NCBI GenBank assembly: GCA_002338505.1
Contig: DDIK01000080.1
Coordinates: 1-12,752 of the forward strand
DNA from: Bacteriovorax sp. UBA1852
GTDB taxonomy: Bacteria; Bdellovibrionota; Bacteriovoracia; Bacteriovoracales; Bacteriovoracaceae
DNA: 12,752 bases
Reading direction: 5' to 3'
Part shown: positions 1-6,236 of the stretch, one piece after another
Layout of the letters: every line of letters begins with the position of its first letter
Numbering within the stretch: the stretch's first letter is position 1
Translations under genes and position numbers: made by a program
The notes under the pieces: generated by a model
The model's database searches: none
Told to the model about the DNA's origin: nothing
What the model saw: the letters and a program-made list of their open reading frames with translations, nothing else

Positions 1-31
1 AATTCAATTGGTTTTCTTCTCATCTTTTTTC

Positions 32-47
32 GCTACCCGAAGGCAAC
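32..47 (-). other. UUCG-capped hairpin downstream of tRNA-Ala
   Basis: Read on the minus strand this is GTTGCC-TTCG-GGTAGC, a six-pair stem (two of the pairs G.U) closed by a C(UUCG)G tetraloop. It lies 54 bases after the tRNA-Ala 3' end. No T-run follows on either strand, so it does not look like an intrinsic terminator. In this position it is more likely a structure in the spacer of a stable-RNA transcript. The rest of 1-70 shows no coding signal. Confidence 0.5.
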
Positions 48-70
48 AAAACTTTTACTTTCTATTCAAA

Positions 71-82
71 TGTCAAAGAGCG
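71..82 (-). promoter_or_regulatory. boxA-like rRNA antitermination element
   Basis: The minus strand reads CGCTCTTTGACA, which matches the E. coli rrn boxA TGCTCTTTAACA at 10 of 12 positions. It lies about 19 bases after the tRNA-Ala 3' end. In bacteria this element binds NusB/S10 and occurs in 16S leaders and in the 16S-23S spacer before 23S. Its presence here suggests that an rRNA gene follows beyond position 1. The sequence match is direct; the function is inferred. Confidence 0.55.
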
Positions 83-86
83 ACCA

Positions 87-190
87 AAGAAATGTTTAAA
101 TGGTGGAGATGACAGGAGTCGAACCTGCGACCCCTTGCGTGCAAAGCAAGTGCTCTCCCAACTGAGCTACACCCCCGCAAGACATTTCTT
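87..190 (-). repeat. Inverted repeat bracketing the tRNA (putative processing stem)
   Basis: AAGAAATGT at 87-95 is perfectly complementary to ACATTTCTT at 182-190. The arms lie just outside the two ends of the tRNA-Ala, and positions 96-97 and 180-181 could extend the stem by two pairs. In the minus-strand transcript they would form a 9-11 bp stem enclosing the tRNA, as in precursor processing stalks cut by RNase III-type enzymes. The pairing is seen directly; the processing role is inferred. Confidence 0.5.
101..176 (-). tRNA. tRNA-Ala (anticodon TGC)
   Basis: This is a 76-base cloverleaf on the minus strand with an encoded 3' CCA (complement of 101-103). The acceptor stem GGGGGTG pairs with CATCTCC and contains the G3.U70 wobble pair that alanyl-tRNA synthetase recognises. 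The anticodon stem CTTGC/GCAAG encloses loop TTTGCAC, with anticodon TGC at 143-141. The T-arm contains GGTTCGACTCC. It has its own promoter 35-70 bases upstream, so it is the first gene of its transcript rather than a spacer tRNA behind 16S. A boxA-like motif lies just downstream. Confidence 0.97.
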
Positions 191-217
191 CAAAACTTAA
201 TTTCTAAGGTGAGAAGG

Positions 218-246
218 AATTTATGTTTTAATGGGACATATGTCAA
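218..246 (-). promoter_or_regulatory. Strong sigma70-type promoter for tRNA-Ala
   Basis: A perfect -35 TTGACA (minus strand, 246-241) is separated by exactly 17 bases from a -10-like TAAATT (223-218). Upstream of the -35, positions 247-290 are almost pure A/T, resembling an UP element as at stable-RNA promoters. Transcription would start near 210, about 35 bases before the tRNA 5' end. The same A/T block also lies upstream of the divergent isomerase gene. Confidence 0.7.
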
Positions 247-291
247 CACAAAAAAATAAAAAAGATCATTTTTTATATATTTTTTTGAAAG

Positions 292-297
292 TATAAT
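292..297 (+). promoter_or_regulatory. Candidate -10 box (TATAAT) for the isomerase gene
   Basis: A consensus TATAAT ends only six bases before the ATG at 304, and no clear -35 is seen 17 bases upstream (a T-run). If used, transcription would start at or next to the ATG, giving a leaderless mRNA. That would agree with the absence of a Shine-Dalgarno sequence before this gene. In such AT-rich DNA a chance match is possible. Confidence 0.4.
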
Positions 298-303
298 AAA
301 ATC

Positions 304-897
304 ATGACTAAATTACAGATTTTCCGATACATATTATTGTTTTTCTCTACTTTTTTTATTACCTCATGCCAGAATAAATCTTTAAAAGATGAAATTAAGA
401 GTAATGAGATAGATAAAGCTTCTGTTGAGCATGAAAACCATGCTTACGATGAGCACGGATTGTCTCATTCAATAGCTATAATCAAGACTGTTCATGGCCA
501 ACTACAGCTCAAGTTCTATATCAAACAAGCTCCAAACACTTCCAAACGTATAATTAAGTTAATAAGAGATGGTTTTTATGATGGTTTAGAATTTCATAGA
601 GTTGTTAATGACTTTATTATTCAAACAGGCTCTCCTGATGGATCTCTGGCGGGAGGTTCAGGCATGAGATTAAAAGCTGAATTAAGTGATTTAAAACATA
701 TTCGTGGAAGCGTCTCAATGGCAAGAAGAGCTAACGATATAGATAGCGCTGACTCTCAGTTTTTTATCACTCTAAAAGCAAGTGAAGAGCTTGACGGGAA
801 GTACACTGTGTTTGCTCAAGTTTTTAAAGGATTTGAAGTTTTAGATAAAATAAAACTCAGAGATAGAATTATTACGATGGAGTATATAAGCAACTAA
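304..897 (+). CDS. Cyclophilin-type peptidyl-prolyl cis-trans isomerase lipoprotein
   Basis: This predicted peptidyl-prolyl cis-trans isomerase (197 aa) would catalyse proline isomerisation during folding of exported proteins. Residues 1-21 form a lipoprotein signal ending in lipobox I-T-S-C with Cys22 as the lipidated residue, so it is probably anchored facing the periplasm. The cyclophilin domain spans about 56-195. FHRVVNDFIIQ (97-107) carries the catalytic Arg99 and the equivalents of CypA Phe60 and Gln63; SQFFITL (151-157) and LDGKYTVFAQV (163-173) match the remaining active-site segments, with Tyr167 where CypA has His126. A linker at 41-55 is rich in His and acidic residues and might bind metal. 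No ribosome-binding site is visible. The gene stands alone and converges with the respiratory cluster, its stop lying six bases from the last gene's stop. Confidence 0.93.
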   Translation: MTKLQIFRYILLFFSTFFITSCQNKSLKDEIKSNEIDKASVEHENHAYDEHGLSHSIAIIKTVHGQLQLKFYIKQAPNTSKRIIKLIRDGFYDGLEFHRVVNDFIIQTGSPDGSLAGGSGMRLKAELSDLKHIRGSVSMARRANDIDSADSQFFITLKASEELDGKYTVFAQVFKGFEVLDKIKLRDRIITMEYISN

Positions 898-903
898 GTA
901 GAC

Positions 904-1077
904 CTACTTACCGTGCCTCTTATCGTCCTTGATATAAATAAAAGACTTAAGAACAACTAGTGCAACAACAAGAAAAACGATAATCCACCAAGTTTCAAAA
1001 GATGCCTGTGTAGTCTCGATTGATTCTAAAGGTGATGCACTTACTGTTGTTTCTATTTGATTTGTTTTAGCTTTCAT
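904..1077 (-). CDS. Small single-span membrane protein at the end of the oxidase cluster
   Basis: A 57-residue protein I do not recognise. Residues 1-28 are polar and Ser/Thr/Glu-rich, 29-49 form one strongly hydrophobic helix starting with two tryptophans, and the last eight residues are charged (KDDKRHGK), suggesting N-out/C-in topology. The frame is open up to 1170, but I place the start at the ATG at 1077. It has AAGAAGG seven bases upstream, which overlaps the stop of the preceding gene, and the longer form would overlap subunit IV by 82 bases with a non-hydrophobic, Cys/Arg-rich extension. Being last in the cox cluster and 11 bases after subunit IV, it is plausibly a small oxidase subunit or assembly factor comparable in size to CcoQ-type proteins. 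That is inference from context only. Confidence 0.7.
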   Translation of the reverse strand: MKAKTNQIETTVSASPLESIETTQASFETWWIIVFLVVALVVLKSFIYIKDDKRHGK

Positions 1078-1088
1078 CTTAGGCCTTC

Positions 1089-1373
1089 TTATCTGTATAT
1101 TGATTCTAGTATTACGACTGCTGCATAAATTGCCGCAGAAATAGGTATTGCTGCAATAAACTTTAACCAAGCTTTCTCTTCATTTAAATGCATATAAAAA
1201 TATGCTACCAAGAAAGCCTTACCTACAGCTAGCAATATCAGAGAACTCGTTTTAAAGACTTTTGTCGCGTTCTCTAGTTCAGGAATCCAAAGCTCTAGAC
1301 CCGTAAGGGCAGCAAGAGCAAAAAAGATTATTATATAAAACTTTTTATGACTGTGATGTGTTGAATCTGACAT
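1089..1373 (-). CDS. Cytochrome c oxidase subunit IV-like protein (prokaryotic COX4/CyoD type)
   Basis: A 94-residue membrane protein with a His-rich N-terminus (residues 6-9) and three predicted membrane spans, at about 11-30, 42-62 and 69-89. The segment GKAFLVAYFYMHL (51-63) between spans two and three is characteristic of the prokaryotic subunit IV family (CyoD/CtaF/caa3 subunit IV). Members are small accessory subunits that pack against the catalytic subunits and help stability or CuB assembly. The start at 1373 has AAGGA eight bases upstream. It lies 76 bases after the SCO gene, with a possible promoter in the gap, and 11 bases before the small membrane protein. Length and span number are usual for the family. 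Confidence 0.85.
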   Translation of the reverse strand: MSDSTHHSHKKFYIIIFFALAALTGLELWIPELENATKVFKTSSLILLAVGKAFLVAYFYMHLNEEKAWLKFIAAIPISAAIYAAVVILESIYR

Positions 1374-1396
1374 AAACCATTCCTTAATTTTTTTTT

Positions 1397-1402
1397 ATTA
1401 TA
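1397..1402 (-). promoter_or_regulatory. Weak candidate -10 box before the subunit IV gene
   Basis: In the 76-base gap after the SCO gene the minus strand contains a consensus TATAAT, but nothing close to TTGACA lies at 16-18 bases upstream. The start point would be near 1390, just ahead of the AAGGA ribosome-binding site. It could allow separate expression of the last two genes or be a chance match in AT-rich DNA. Confidence 0.25.
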
Positions 1403-1449
1403 ACTTAAAAATTTAAACAACTCTAGTAAACCTAATCAGAGTAGTAGTA

Positions 1450-2145
1450 TTAATTACTTGCAGTGTAATATTCGTTACGATTAACTAACAAACCTACATC
1501 AATCATCAGTTGGTTGATAGAGTCTTTTGTTGAATCATAATACCCACGAATATTTCCTTTATCGTCTACAAGAACAAATTTTTCAGTATGTGCAATATCA
1601 AACATCGTCACAGAGTTGCCATCGAGAAGTCCCTCAACCTCTTCAAGCTCTCCCATAGGTACGTCAAAACCTGATATAATCACACTCTTCATTTTATCTT
1701 TTTCACCCGTGAGAAATGTCCATACATGTGGATTAGCATGTCTCTTTCTTGCATACTTGTATAGTACTTCTGGAGTGTCAGTAATCGGATCAACGGAGAA
1801 AGAGACAAGTGCAACTTTTTTCCCTAGCCCTCTAACTCTCTTTTGAATTTTTTGCATTTCTGCAGTTAGCCTCAAGCAAGAAGATGGGCAATTTGTAAAA
1901 ATAAAGTTTGCTATGTAAATTCGATTATCTAAGTCTTTAGAGCCAAAAGGCTTATTAAAACTATTTGTAAGCTCAAAATTTGGCAATTGCTTTAGAACAG
2001 GCAGAGGTGCCGGAAGTTCTCTGTTCAGAGACTTGTAAACCGGCACTGCAAAGCCAAAAAAAATAAAAACGACCCAGAAAGCTTTGCTAAATACAACTCT
2101 CTCTAAAAAATTTGAATCTCTTCTTATAGCAACTGCTGTTTTCAA
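1450..2145 (-). CDS. SCO1/SenC-family copper chaperone for cytochrome oxidase
   Basis: A 231-residue membrane-anchored thioredoxin-fold protein that in this family delivers copper to, or reduces, the CuA site of oxidase subunit II. One N-terminal span (about 21-38) places the soluble domain (45-225) outside the inner membrane. The copper-binding set is complete: CPSSC (Cys86, Cys90) in the N-C-P-S-S-C loop, and His186 in the segment FDIAHTEKFVLVDDKG. SVDP (117-120) and the GYYDS strand after the hairpin are also typical. The start appears to be TTG at 2145, ten bases after the cytochrome c stop, preceded by a modest purine-rich AAGAGAG. No ATG or GTG occurs before the membrane span, so I accept TTG. 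CoxB, its likely target, is in the same cluster. Confidence 0.92.
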   Translation of the reverse strand: MKTAVAIRRDSNFLERVVFSKAFWVVFIFFGFAVPVYKSLNRELPAPLPVLKQLPNFELTNSFNKPFGSKDLDNRIYIANFIFTNCPSSCLRLTAEMQKIQKRVRGLGKKVALVSFSVDPITDTPEVLYKYARKRHANPHVWTFLTGEKDKMKSVIISGFDVPMGELEEVEGLLDGNSVTMFDIAHTEKFVLVDDKGNIRGYYDSTKDSINQLMIDVGLLVNRNEYYTASN

Positions 2146-2155
2146 CTCTACTCTC

Positions 2156-3031
2156 TTACTTCGCTACGTTTAATATTTCTTTACGTGAAGGCTTATCTTT
2201 TGTTTCCATAAGATATTTTACATAGTGAGCGACTGCCCATATTTGATCATCCTCAAGGACGTCTTTCCAGCTAGGCATTGTTGTTCCTGCTACACCAGCA
2301 TTCAGTCTCACATATAAATCTTCTACGTTGTTAGCACTTCTTACATGATCCCAAGTAAAATCTGGTGGTACATTTTTAAATCCCCACTCAGTTTCTTGAA
2401 GTTTAACTGTAAAAGCATCATCTTCAATATCTGAAACATCAGAATCTGTTAACTTAGCCAGCTCTTCTCTTGAGACGTAAGCTCTGTGACATGTCCAACA
2501 TGCAGCTTCACCGTGGTAAATCTTCTTACCTGCTTCAATAGCAGCTTCTCTATGTGCCATACCGTAAGGGTCTTTTTTAACGACAATTTGCTCACCAAGC
2601 TTCTTATCTTTTCCTTCCCAAACTTCTGGGGCAAAGGTTTTAATGTATTGAATAAGAGCAAATTTTTGACCGTCGTTAAGATCCCAAGGAAGCATTGCTG
2701 TTCCGTTTAGTCCCTTATCAAGAAGTTTTGCGATATGGTTATCGTGCACAAGTTCACCAGCAACAACTTCACCAAATTTATAAATTCCTGAAGTAAAATC
2801 TCTCGGTGGAACTTTCATAGCTTTTGCTGCTACACCTTTACCATTACCTTCAACTCCGTGGCAGGCCATACAATACTCAGTGTAAAGAGCCTTTCCTTTA
2901 TTAAGAGTGTCAGCTTCAACGTAAAGTCCTCCAGCAAAGACCTTAGCTTCATGAAAGTGCTTTTCCGCACTACATGACCCAAGTCCAAGAAGGGTAATTA
3001 TTGTTGTTAGAGCTAAAATAATTTTTTTCAT
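2156..3031 (-). CDS. Diheme cytochrome c lipoprotein
   Basis: A 291-residue periplasmic electron carrier with two cytochrome c domains. The signal sequence ends in lipobox L-G-S-C (Cys20), so it is membrane-anchored by lipid. Heme site 1 is CMACH (54-58), with Met113 in GTAMLPW as the probable sixth ligand. Heme site 2 is CWTCH (178-182), with Met252 in GTTMPSW. The start is the ATG at 3031, which has GAGG six bases upstream and begins the signal peptide; the frame stays open to 3136 but the extra 35 residues would precede the signal and overlap coxC. It lies 23 bases after coxC. CoxB lacks a fused heme domain, so this protein is the likely direct donor to CuA, or a bound subunit, though an upstream role in quinol oxidation cannot be excluded. 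Confidence 0.93.
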   Translation of the reverse strand: MKKIILALTTIITLLGLGSCSAEKHFHEAKVFAGGLYVEADTLNKGKALYTEYCMACHGVEGNGKGVAAKAMKVPPRDFTSGIYKFGEVVAGELVHDNHIAKLLDKGLNGTAMLPWDLNDGQKFALIQYIKTFAPEVWEGKDKKLGEQIVVKKDPYGMAHREAAIEAGKKIYHGEAACWTCHRAYVSREELAKLTDSDVSDIEDDAFTVKLQETEWGFKNVPPDFTWDHVRSANNVEDLYVRLNAGVAGTTMPSWKDVLEDDQIWAVAHYVKYLMETKDKPSRKEILNVAK

Positions 3032-3054
3032 AATAGTCCTCGATCTATAAATCT

Positions 3055-3642
3055 CTAAAATGCAAAAATAACAACGAACATAATTAACCAAATGACTCCC
3101 AGAAAGTGCCAAAACTTTCCTATATTTAGAATCCATATGATCTTCGTGTCCGAATGTTCTTTAAAAACTGATGGCAATAAAAGCAATAATGCTAGAATTG
3201 CCATAACTATATGAGCCGCATGGACCCAAGTTAAAGTATAAAGTAGCGATGGGAAGATACCCGCTGAGACATATAGTCCGATATCTGCCATCTGTGCCCA
3301 TAACTCAAACTGAACGGCCATAAATGCTAAACCAAGAAAGAGAGTCATGAAGTATGATACTTTTCTCGATGTTAGCTTACTCTCGCCAGCGCTATAAGCC
3401 TTTTCAAAATTCATGTAAGCAACAGAACTTGCTGCGATTACAAGAGTACTTAGAAATGGAAGTGTAATTGGAACCATTTCCATTCCCATAGGTGGCCACA
3501 CTTCGTTAGTTAAACGAAAGACTGTGTAGCCCAGCAACAATGAAGCAAACAGCATAGCAAAAGACACAAGAAGTATAATCATGCCAATAGATGATACTGC
3601 TTTTCTTCTTTCTAAATGTGGTCCATTATTTGCCATTTCCAT
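3055..3642 (-). CDS. coxC: Cytochrome c oxidase subunit III
   Basis: A 195-residue integral membrane protein with five predicted spans (about 17-41, 56-77, 97-117, 134-158, 174-195), the short five-helix form rather than the seven-helix mitochondrial form. Family landmarks are QFELW (111-115) with the conserved Glu113, WVHAAHIV (139-146) with two His in the G-x-H-x-x-H-V position, and FWHFLGVIWL (177-186) near the C-terminus. Subunit III stabilises subunit I and supports proton uptake into the D-channel. The start codon at 3642 shares its A with the coxA stop (TAATG), implying translational coupling; an alternative start two codons in (3636) is possible because neither has a clear Shine-Dalgarno. 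Confidence 0.94.
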   Translation of the reverse strand: MEMANNGPHLERRKAVSSIGMIILLVSFAMLFASLLLGYTVFRLTNEVWPPMGMEMVPITLPFLSTLVIAASSVAYMNFEKAYSAGESKLTSRKVSYFMTLFLGLAFMAVQFELWAQMADIGLYVSAGIFPSLLYTLTWVHAAHIVMAILALLLLLPSVFKEHSDTKIIWILNIGKFWHFLGVIWLIMFVVIFAF

Positions 3643-5375
3643 TACGTTGCCGGTATTTCCTCTGTCTGATATTGAAAATCTCTATCACCAGTTAAAGCTG
3701 GGTTACCAAATTCATGTGGCCCACACTTCACGACAGGGATCTCCTTAAAGTTATAAACTGGTGCAGGAGATGGAATCGTCCACTCTAGTGTACCAACACC
3801 CCATGGATTTGCCTCAGCTTTTTCCTTCTTAAAGAAGATTGTATAGACAAAGTTATACACAAAGAAGATCTGAGCAAGTCCCATGACAATTGCTGACCAG
3901 GTTACAAAAGTATTAATAGGTATTAACTTTTCAAGAAATTCATATACAAACGGATTATAGATTCTTCTGTGCATACCACCATAACCTACAATCATCATTC
4001 CCATGAAAACACCGTTGAGACCTAAGAAAGTAAGCCAAAAGTGAATATGACCAAGAGTTTCGTTAAGCATTTTTCCAAACATCTTAGGCATCCAAAAGTA
4101 AATGGCGGCGTAACCACCAAGTAAAACAGACGCGGCCATCGTGTAATGGAAGTGACCAACAACAAAGTAAGTATCATGTAGATATAAATCTGTTGTAACT
4201 GTAGCAAGATAAAGCCCAGTTAAACCACCAAGACCAAAAACGAAAACAACACCAAGAGAGAAAACCATAGGAGTTGGGAACTTAATAGAACCCTTCCACA
4301 GTGTTCCCAGCCAGTTGGTAAAAAAGATCGCTGATGGAATTGAAATCGTCATCGTCAACGTCATAAATGTTTGCGTTAGTAATGGACTCATTTGAGTCGT
4401 ATACATATGGTGACCGTAAACAAGCGTTGAAAGAATTGTAATTGACGTCATTGAAAGTGCTGTTGCCTTGGCCCCAAACGCTGGCTTTCTAGAAAAGAAA
4501 GAAAGAAGGTCTGAAACGATTCCCCAAGCTGGTAGAATCAAAATATAAACTTCTGGGTGACCAAAGATCCAAAAAACGTGTTGAAATAGAATCGGATCAC
4601 CAGTACCTGAAGTAGCCGCTGCTCCAGCAAGAAAGAATGTTGTTCCAAAAACTCTATCAAAAATGAGAAGTAAAAGACCTGCCCCTAAGACTGGAAGAAA
4701 AATAGCGTTTAGAATCGCTGTCAATCCTAATCCCCAAACTGATAAAGGCATATCAAAATATCCCATACCTGGAGCTCTTAAGACAATAATAGTTGTAATA
4801 TAGTTTACTGCTCCCATTGTTGAAGAGATACCTAGGAGGAAAAGCGCTAATGCCCACAAAGTCTGTCCTGCACCGGGTGAGCCGATTAAGGTAGAAAGCG
4901 TTGGATATGAAGTCCACCCACCTGCTGCTGCACCGAGTGGTATAAACAGAGATATAAATAGTATTGCGGCTGAAACAAAAGCGATCCAAAATGAAAGCAT
5001 ATTCAGGAGTGGAAAAACCATATCTCGAGCACCGATCTGTAGTGGTATGAGATAATTCCCAAAAGCTCCAATAAGGATCGGGGTTATCGCATAAAAGATC
5101 ATAATTGTTCCATGCATAGTAAATAACATCGCATAGGTATCGGGAGGTATTACTCCATTAGTTGTTGGAAATAAGAGACCACCGATAAGAGGAAAAGCTT
5201 CCCCTGGAAATGCTAGTGTCCATCTGATCATAAGTGCCATGATTCCACCGACACCTAAGAAAAAGATTCCATACCATAAGAACTGCTTACCAATTACCTT
5301 GTGATCATATGAAAAGATATACTTTGATAAGAAAGTCTTAGGCTCCTCATGAATGTGCTGTTCAAAAAACGCCAT
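3642..5375 (-). CDS. coxA: Cytochrome c oxidase subunit I (aa3-type heme-copper oxidase)
   Basis: A 577-residue, 12-span catalytic subunit that reduces O2 to water at the heme a3-CuB site and pumps protons. Ligands are all present: His88 and His410 for heme a, His408 for heme a3, and His273, His322 and His323 for CuB, with Tyr277 placed to crosslink His273 (GHPEVY). D-channel residues Asp118 and Asn125 and the channel-end Glu275 are conserved, which indicates type A1. The Mg-site pair HD (400-401) and the paired Arg470-471 near the heme propionates are also present. Odd: in the helix following the HH pair, the usual P-T-G-I-K segment reads PSAIF, so the K-channel lysine is Phe351. AGGAG lies seven bases before the ATG. 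The C-terminal 60 residues form a soluble tail. Confidence 0.98.
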   Translation of the reverse strand: MAFFEQHIHEEPKTFLSKYIFSYDHKVIGKQFLWYGIFFLGVGGIMALMIRWTLAFPGEAFPLIGGLLFPTTNGVIPPDTYAMLFTMHGTIMIFYAITPILIGAFGNYLIPLQIGARDMVFPLLNMLSFWIAFVSAAILFISLFIPLGAAAGGWTSYPTLSTLIGSPGAGQTLWALALFLLGISSTMGAVNYITTIIVLRAPGMGYFDMPLSVWGLGLTAILNAIFLPVLGAGLLLLIFDRVFGTTFFLAGAAATSGTGDPILFQHVFWIFGHPEVYILILPAWGIVSDLLSFFSRKPAFGAKATALSMTSITILSTLVYGHHMYTTQMSPLLTQTFMTLTMTISIPSAIFFTNWLGTLWKGSIKFPTPMVFSLGVVFVFGLGGLTGLYLATVTTDLYLHDTYFVVGHFHYTMAASVLLGGYAAIYFWMPKMFGKMLNETLGHIHFWLTFLGLNGVFMGMMIVGYGGMHRRIYNPFVYEFLEKLIPINTFVTWSAIVMGLAQIFFVYNFVYTIFFKKEKAEANPWGVGTLEWTIPSPAPVYNFKEIPVVKCGPHEFGNPALTGDRDFQYQTEEIPAT

Positions 5376-5402
5376 ATATTAACTCCTAAAATTAAATTCT
5401 AA

Positions 5403-6209
5403 TTACCACTGCCACTGCCAACCCCAGAATAACTCAGGGTTTTCAATGTCATTAACTTGTAGTGCCTTGTCTGAAGCCTCAGCTAACCAATCTCCAAAAT
5501 CCTCTTGAGAATAAGTCGTTAGGTGAGCTTTCATTCTATAGTGGTAAGTTCCACACATTTCAGCACAAGCAATATCCCAGTTCCCAGCCTTTGTAGGCTC
5601 CCACCAGATTCTAGTGAGTCTTCCAGGAATGGCGTCTACTTTTCTTCTAGCATTTGGAAAGTATAAAGAGTGGATAACATCTTTAGAAAGTACCTGTAGG
5701 ATAACCTTTCTATCAATTGGTAGCCTCAGATCATTTAACTGAACAATATCATCTTCAGTGTTGAAGACTCCATCACTTCCAGCATATCGAAAATGCCAAG
5801 CCCATTGCTGAGCTAAAACTTCAACTCTTACTGGATTGTCTTCTGCCTTAGGCCATTTCGTAAAAACATTGACGTAATCGTTGTTCGCGATCCTAGTAAT
5901 GTTCATATCGACACCGATAAAAACAGAGAGCCCAACCGCTGTTGCGATCATAATATGAGGCTTCTTATTTCCATAAGTGTAATAAGCTTTTGGATGCTTA
6001 CTTGCTCGATAAACCCAAGAAAAGCCAAATAGACCAATACAAACAAGGATAAAGAATAAAATATTCATTCCTGTTGTGTAGGCAAATAGCCAATCGATTA
6101 AATTTCCGTGAACAGAAATATCCTCAGGTGGGGCCATCATTTCAATCAGACCCATCTGACTATTGTTCACTGCAGTCGTAGCTGCTAATACAGGTGAAAA
6201 AATCCCCAT
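5403..6209 (-). CDS. coxB: Cytochrome c oxidase subunit II (CuA subunit)
   Basis: A 268-residue subunit that receives electrons from cytochrome c at the dinuclear CuA centre and passes them to heme a. Two membrane spans (about 48-68 and 87-105) are followed by a cupredoxin domain. CuA ligands are complete: His180 in DVIHSLYFP, then Cys215, Glu217, Cys219, His223 and Met226 in CAEMCGTYHYRM. The aromatic patch QQWAWHF (134-140) is the usual electron-entry site. No cytochrome c domain is fused, unlike caa3 subunit II. The protein ends in an unusual Trp-rich tail, FWGWQWQW (261-268). AAGGA precedes the ATG by seven bases, and coxA starts 27 bases downstream. This is the first gene after the 118-base promoter-bearing gap. 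Confidence 0.97.
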   Translation of the reverse strand: MGIFSPVLAATTAVNNSQMGLIEMMAPPEDISVHGNLIDWLFAYTTGMNILFFILVCIGLFGFSWVYRASKHPKAYYTYGNKKPHIMIATAVGLSVFIGVDMNITRIANNDYVNVFTKWPKAEDNPVRVEVLAQQWAWHFRYAGSDGVFNTEDDIVQLNDLRLPIDRKVILQVLSKDVIHSLYFPNARRKVDAIPGRLTRIWWEPTKAGNWDIACAEMCGTYHYRMKAHLTTYSQEDFGDWLAEASDKALQVNDIENPELFWGWQWQW

Positions 6210-6236
6210 AGAACCGTCCTTCTACAAAAAAACTAA

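Noticed and set aside
258..274. A6-GATCA-T6 inverted repeat upstream of the isomerase gene, considered as a terminator
   Set aside because: The stem is only A-T pairs with no GC core and no gene ends here; it fits better as part of the A/T-rich upstream element of the divergent promoters.
1078..1170. Upstream extension of the small membrane protein frame to a start at 1170
   Set aside because: It would overlap the subunit IV gene by 82 bases and add a Cys/Arg-rich non-hydrophobic stretch; the ATG at 1077 has a good ribosome-binding site.
1616..1846. Open frame on the plus strand inside the SCO gene
   Set aside because: It is antisense to a well-supported gene, has Ser/Pro-rich composition with no family motifs, and no ribosome-binding site.
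2449..2710. Open frames on both strands inside the cytochrome c gene
   Set aside because: They are shadows of the diheme cytochrome c coding sequence without motifs or start signals.
3032..3136. Upstream extension of the cytochrome c frame to 3136
   Set aside because: The extra 35 residues precede a clear lipoprotein signal peptide and overlap coxC; the ATG at 3031 has GAGG at the right distance.
4022..4989. Two shorter minus-strand open frames inside coxA
   Set aside because: They are out-of-frame readings of strongly conserved coxA sequence.
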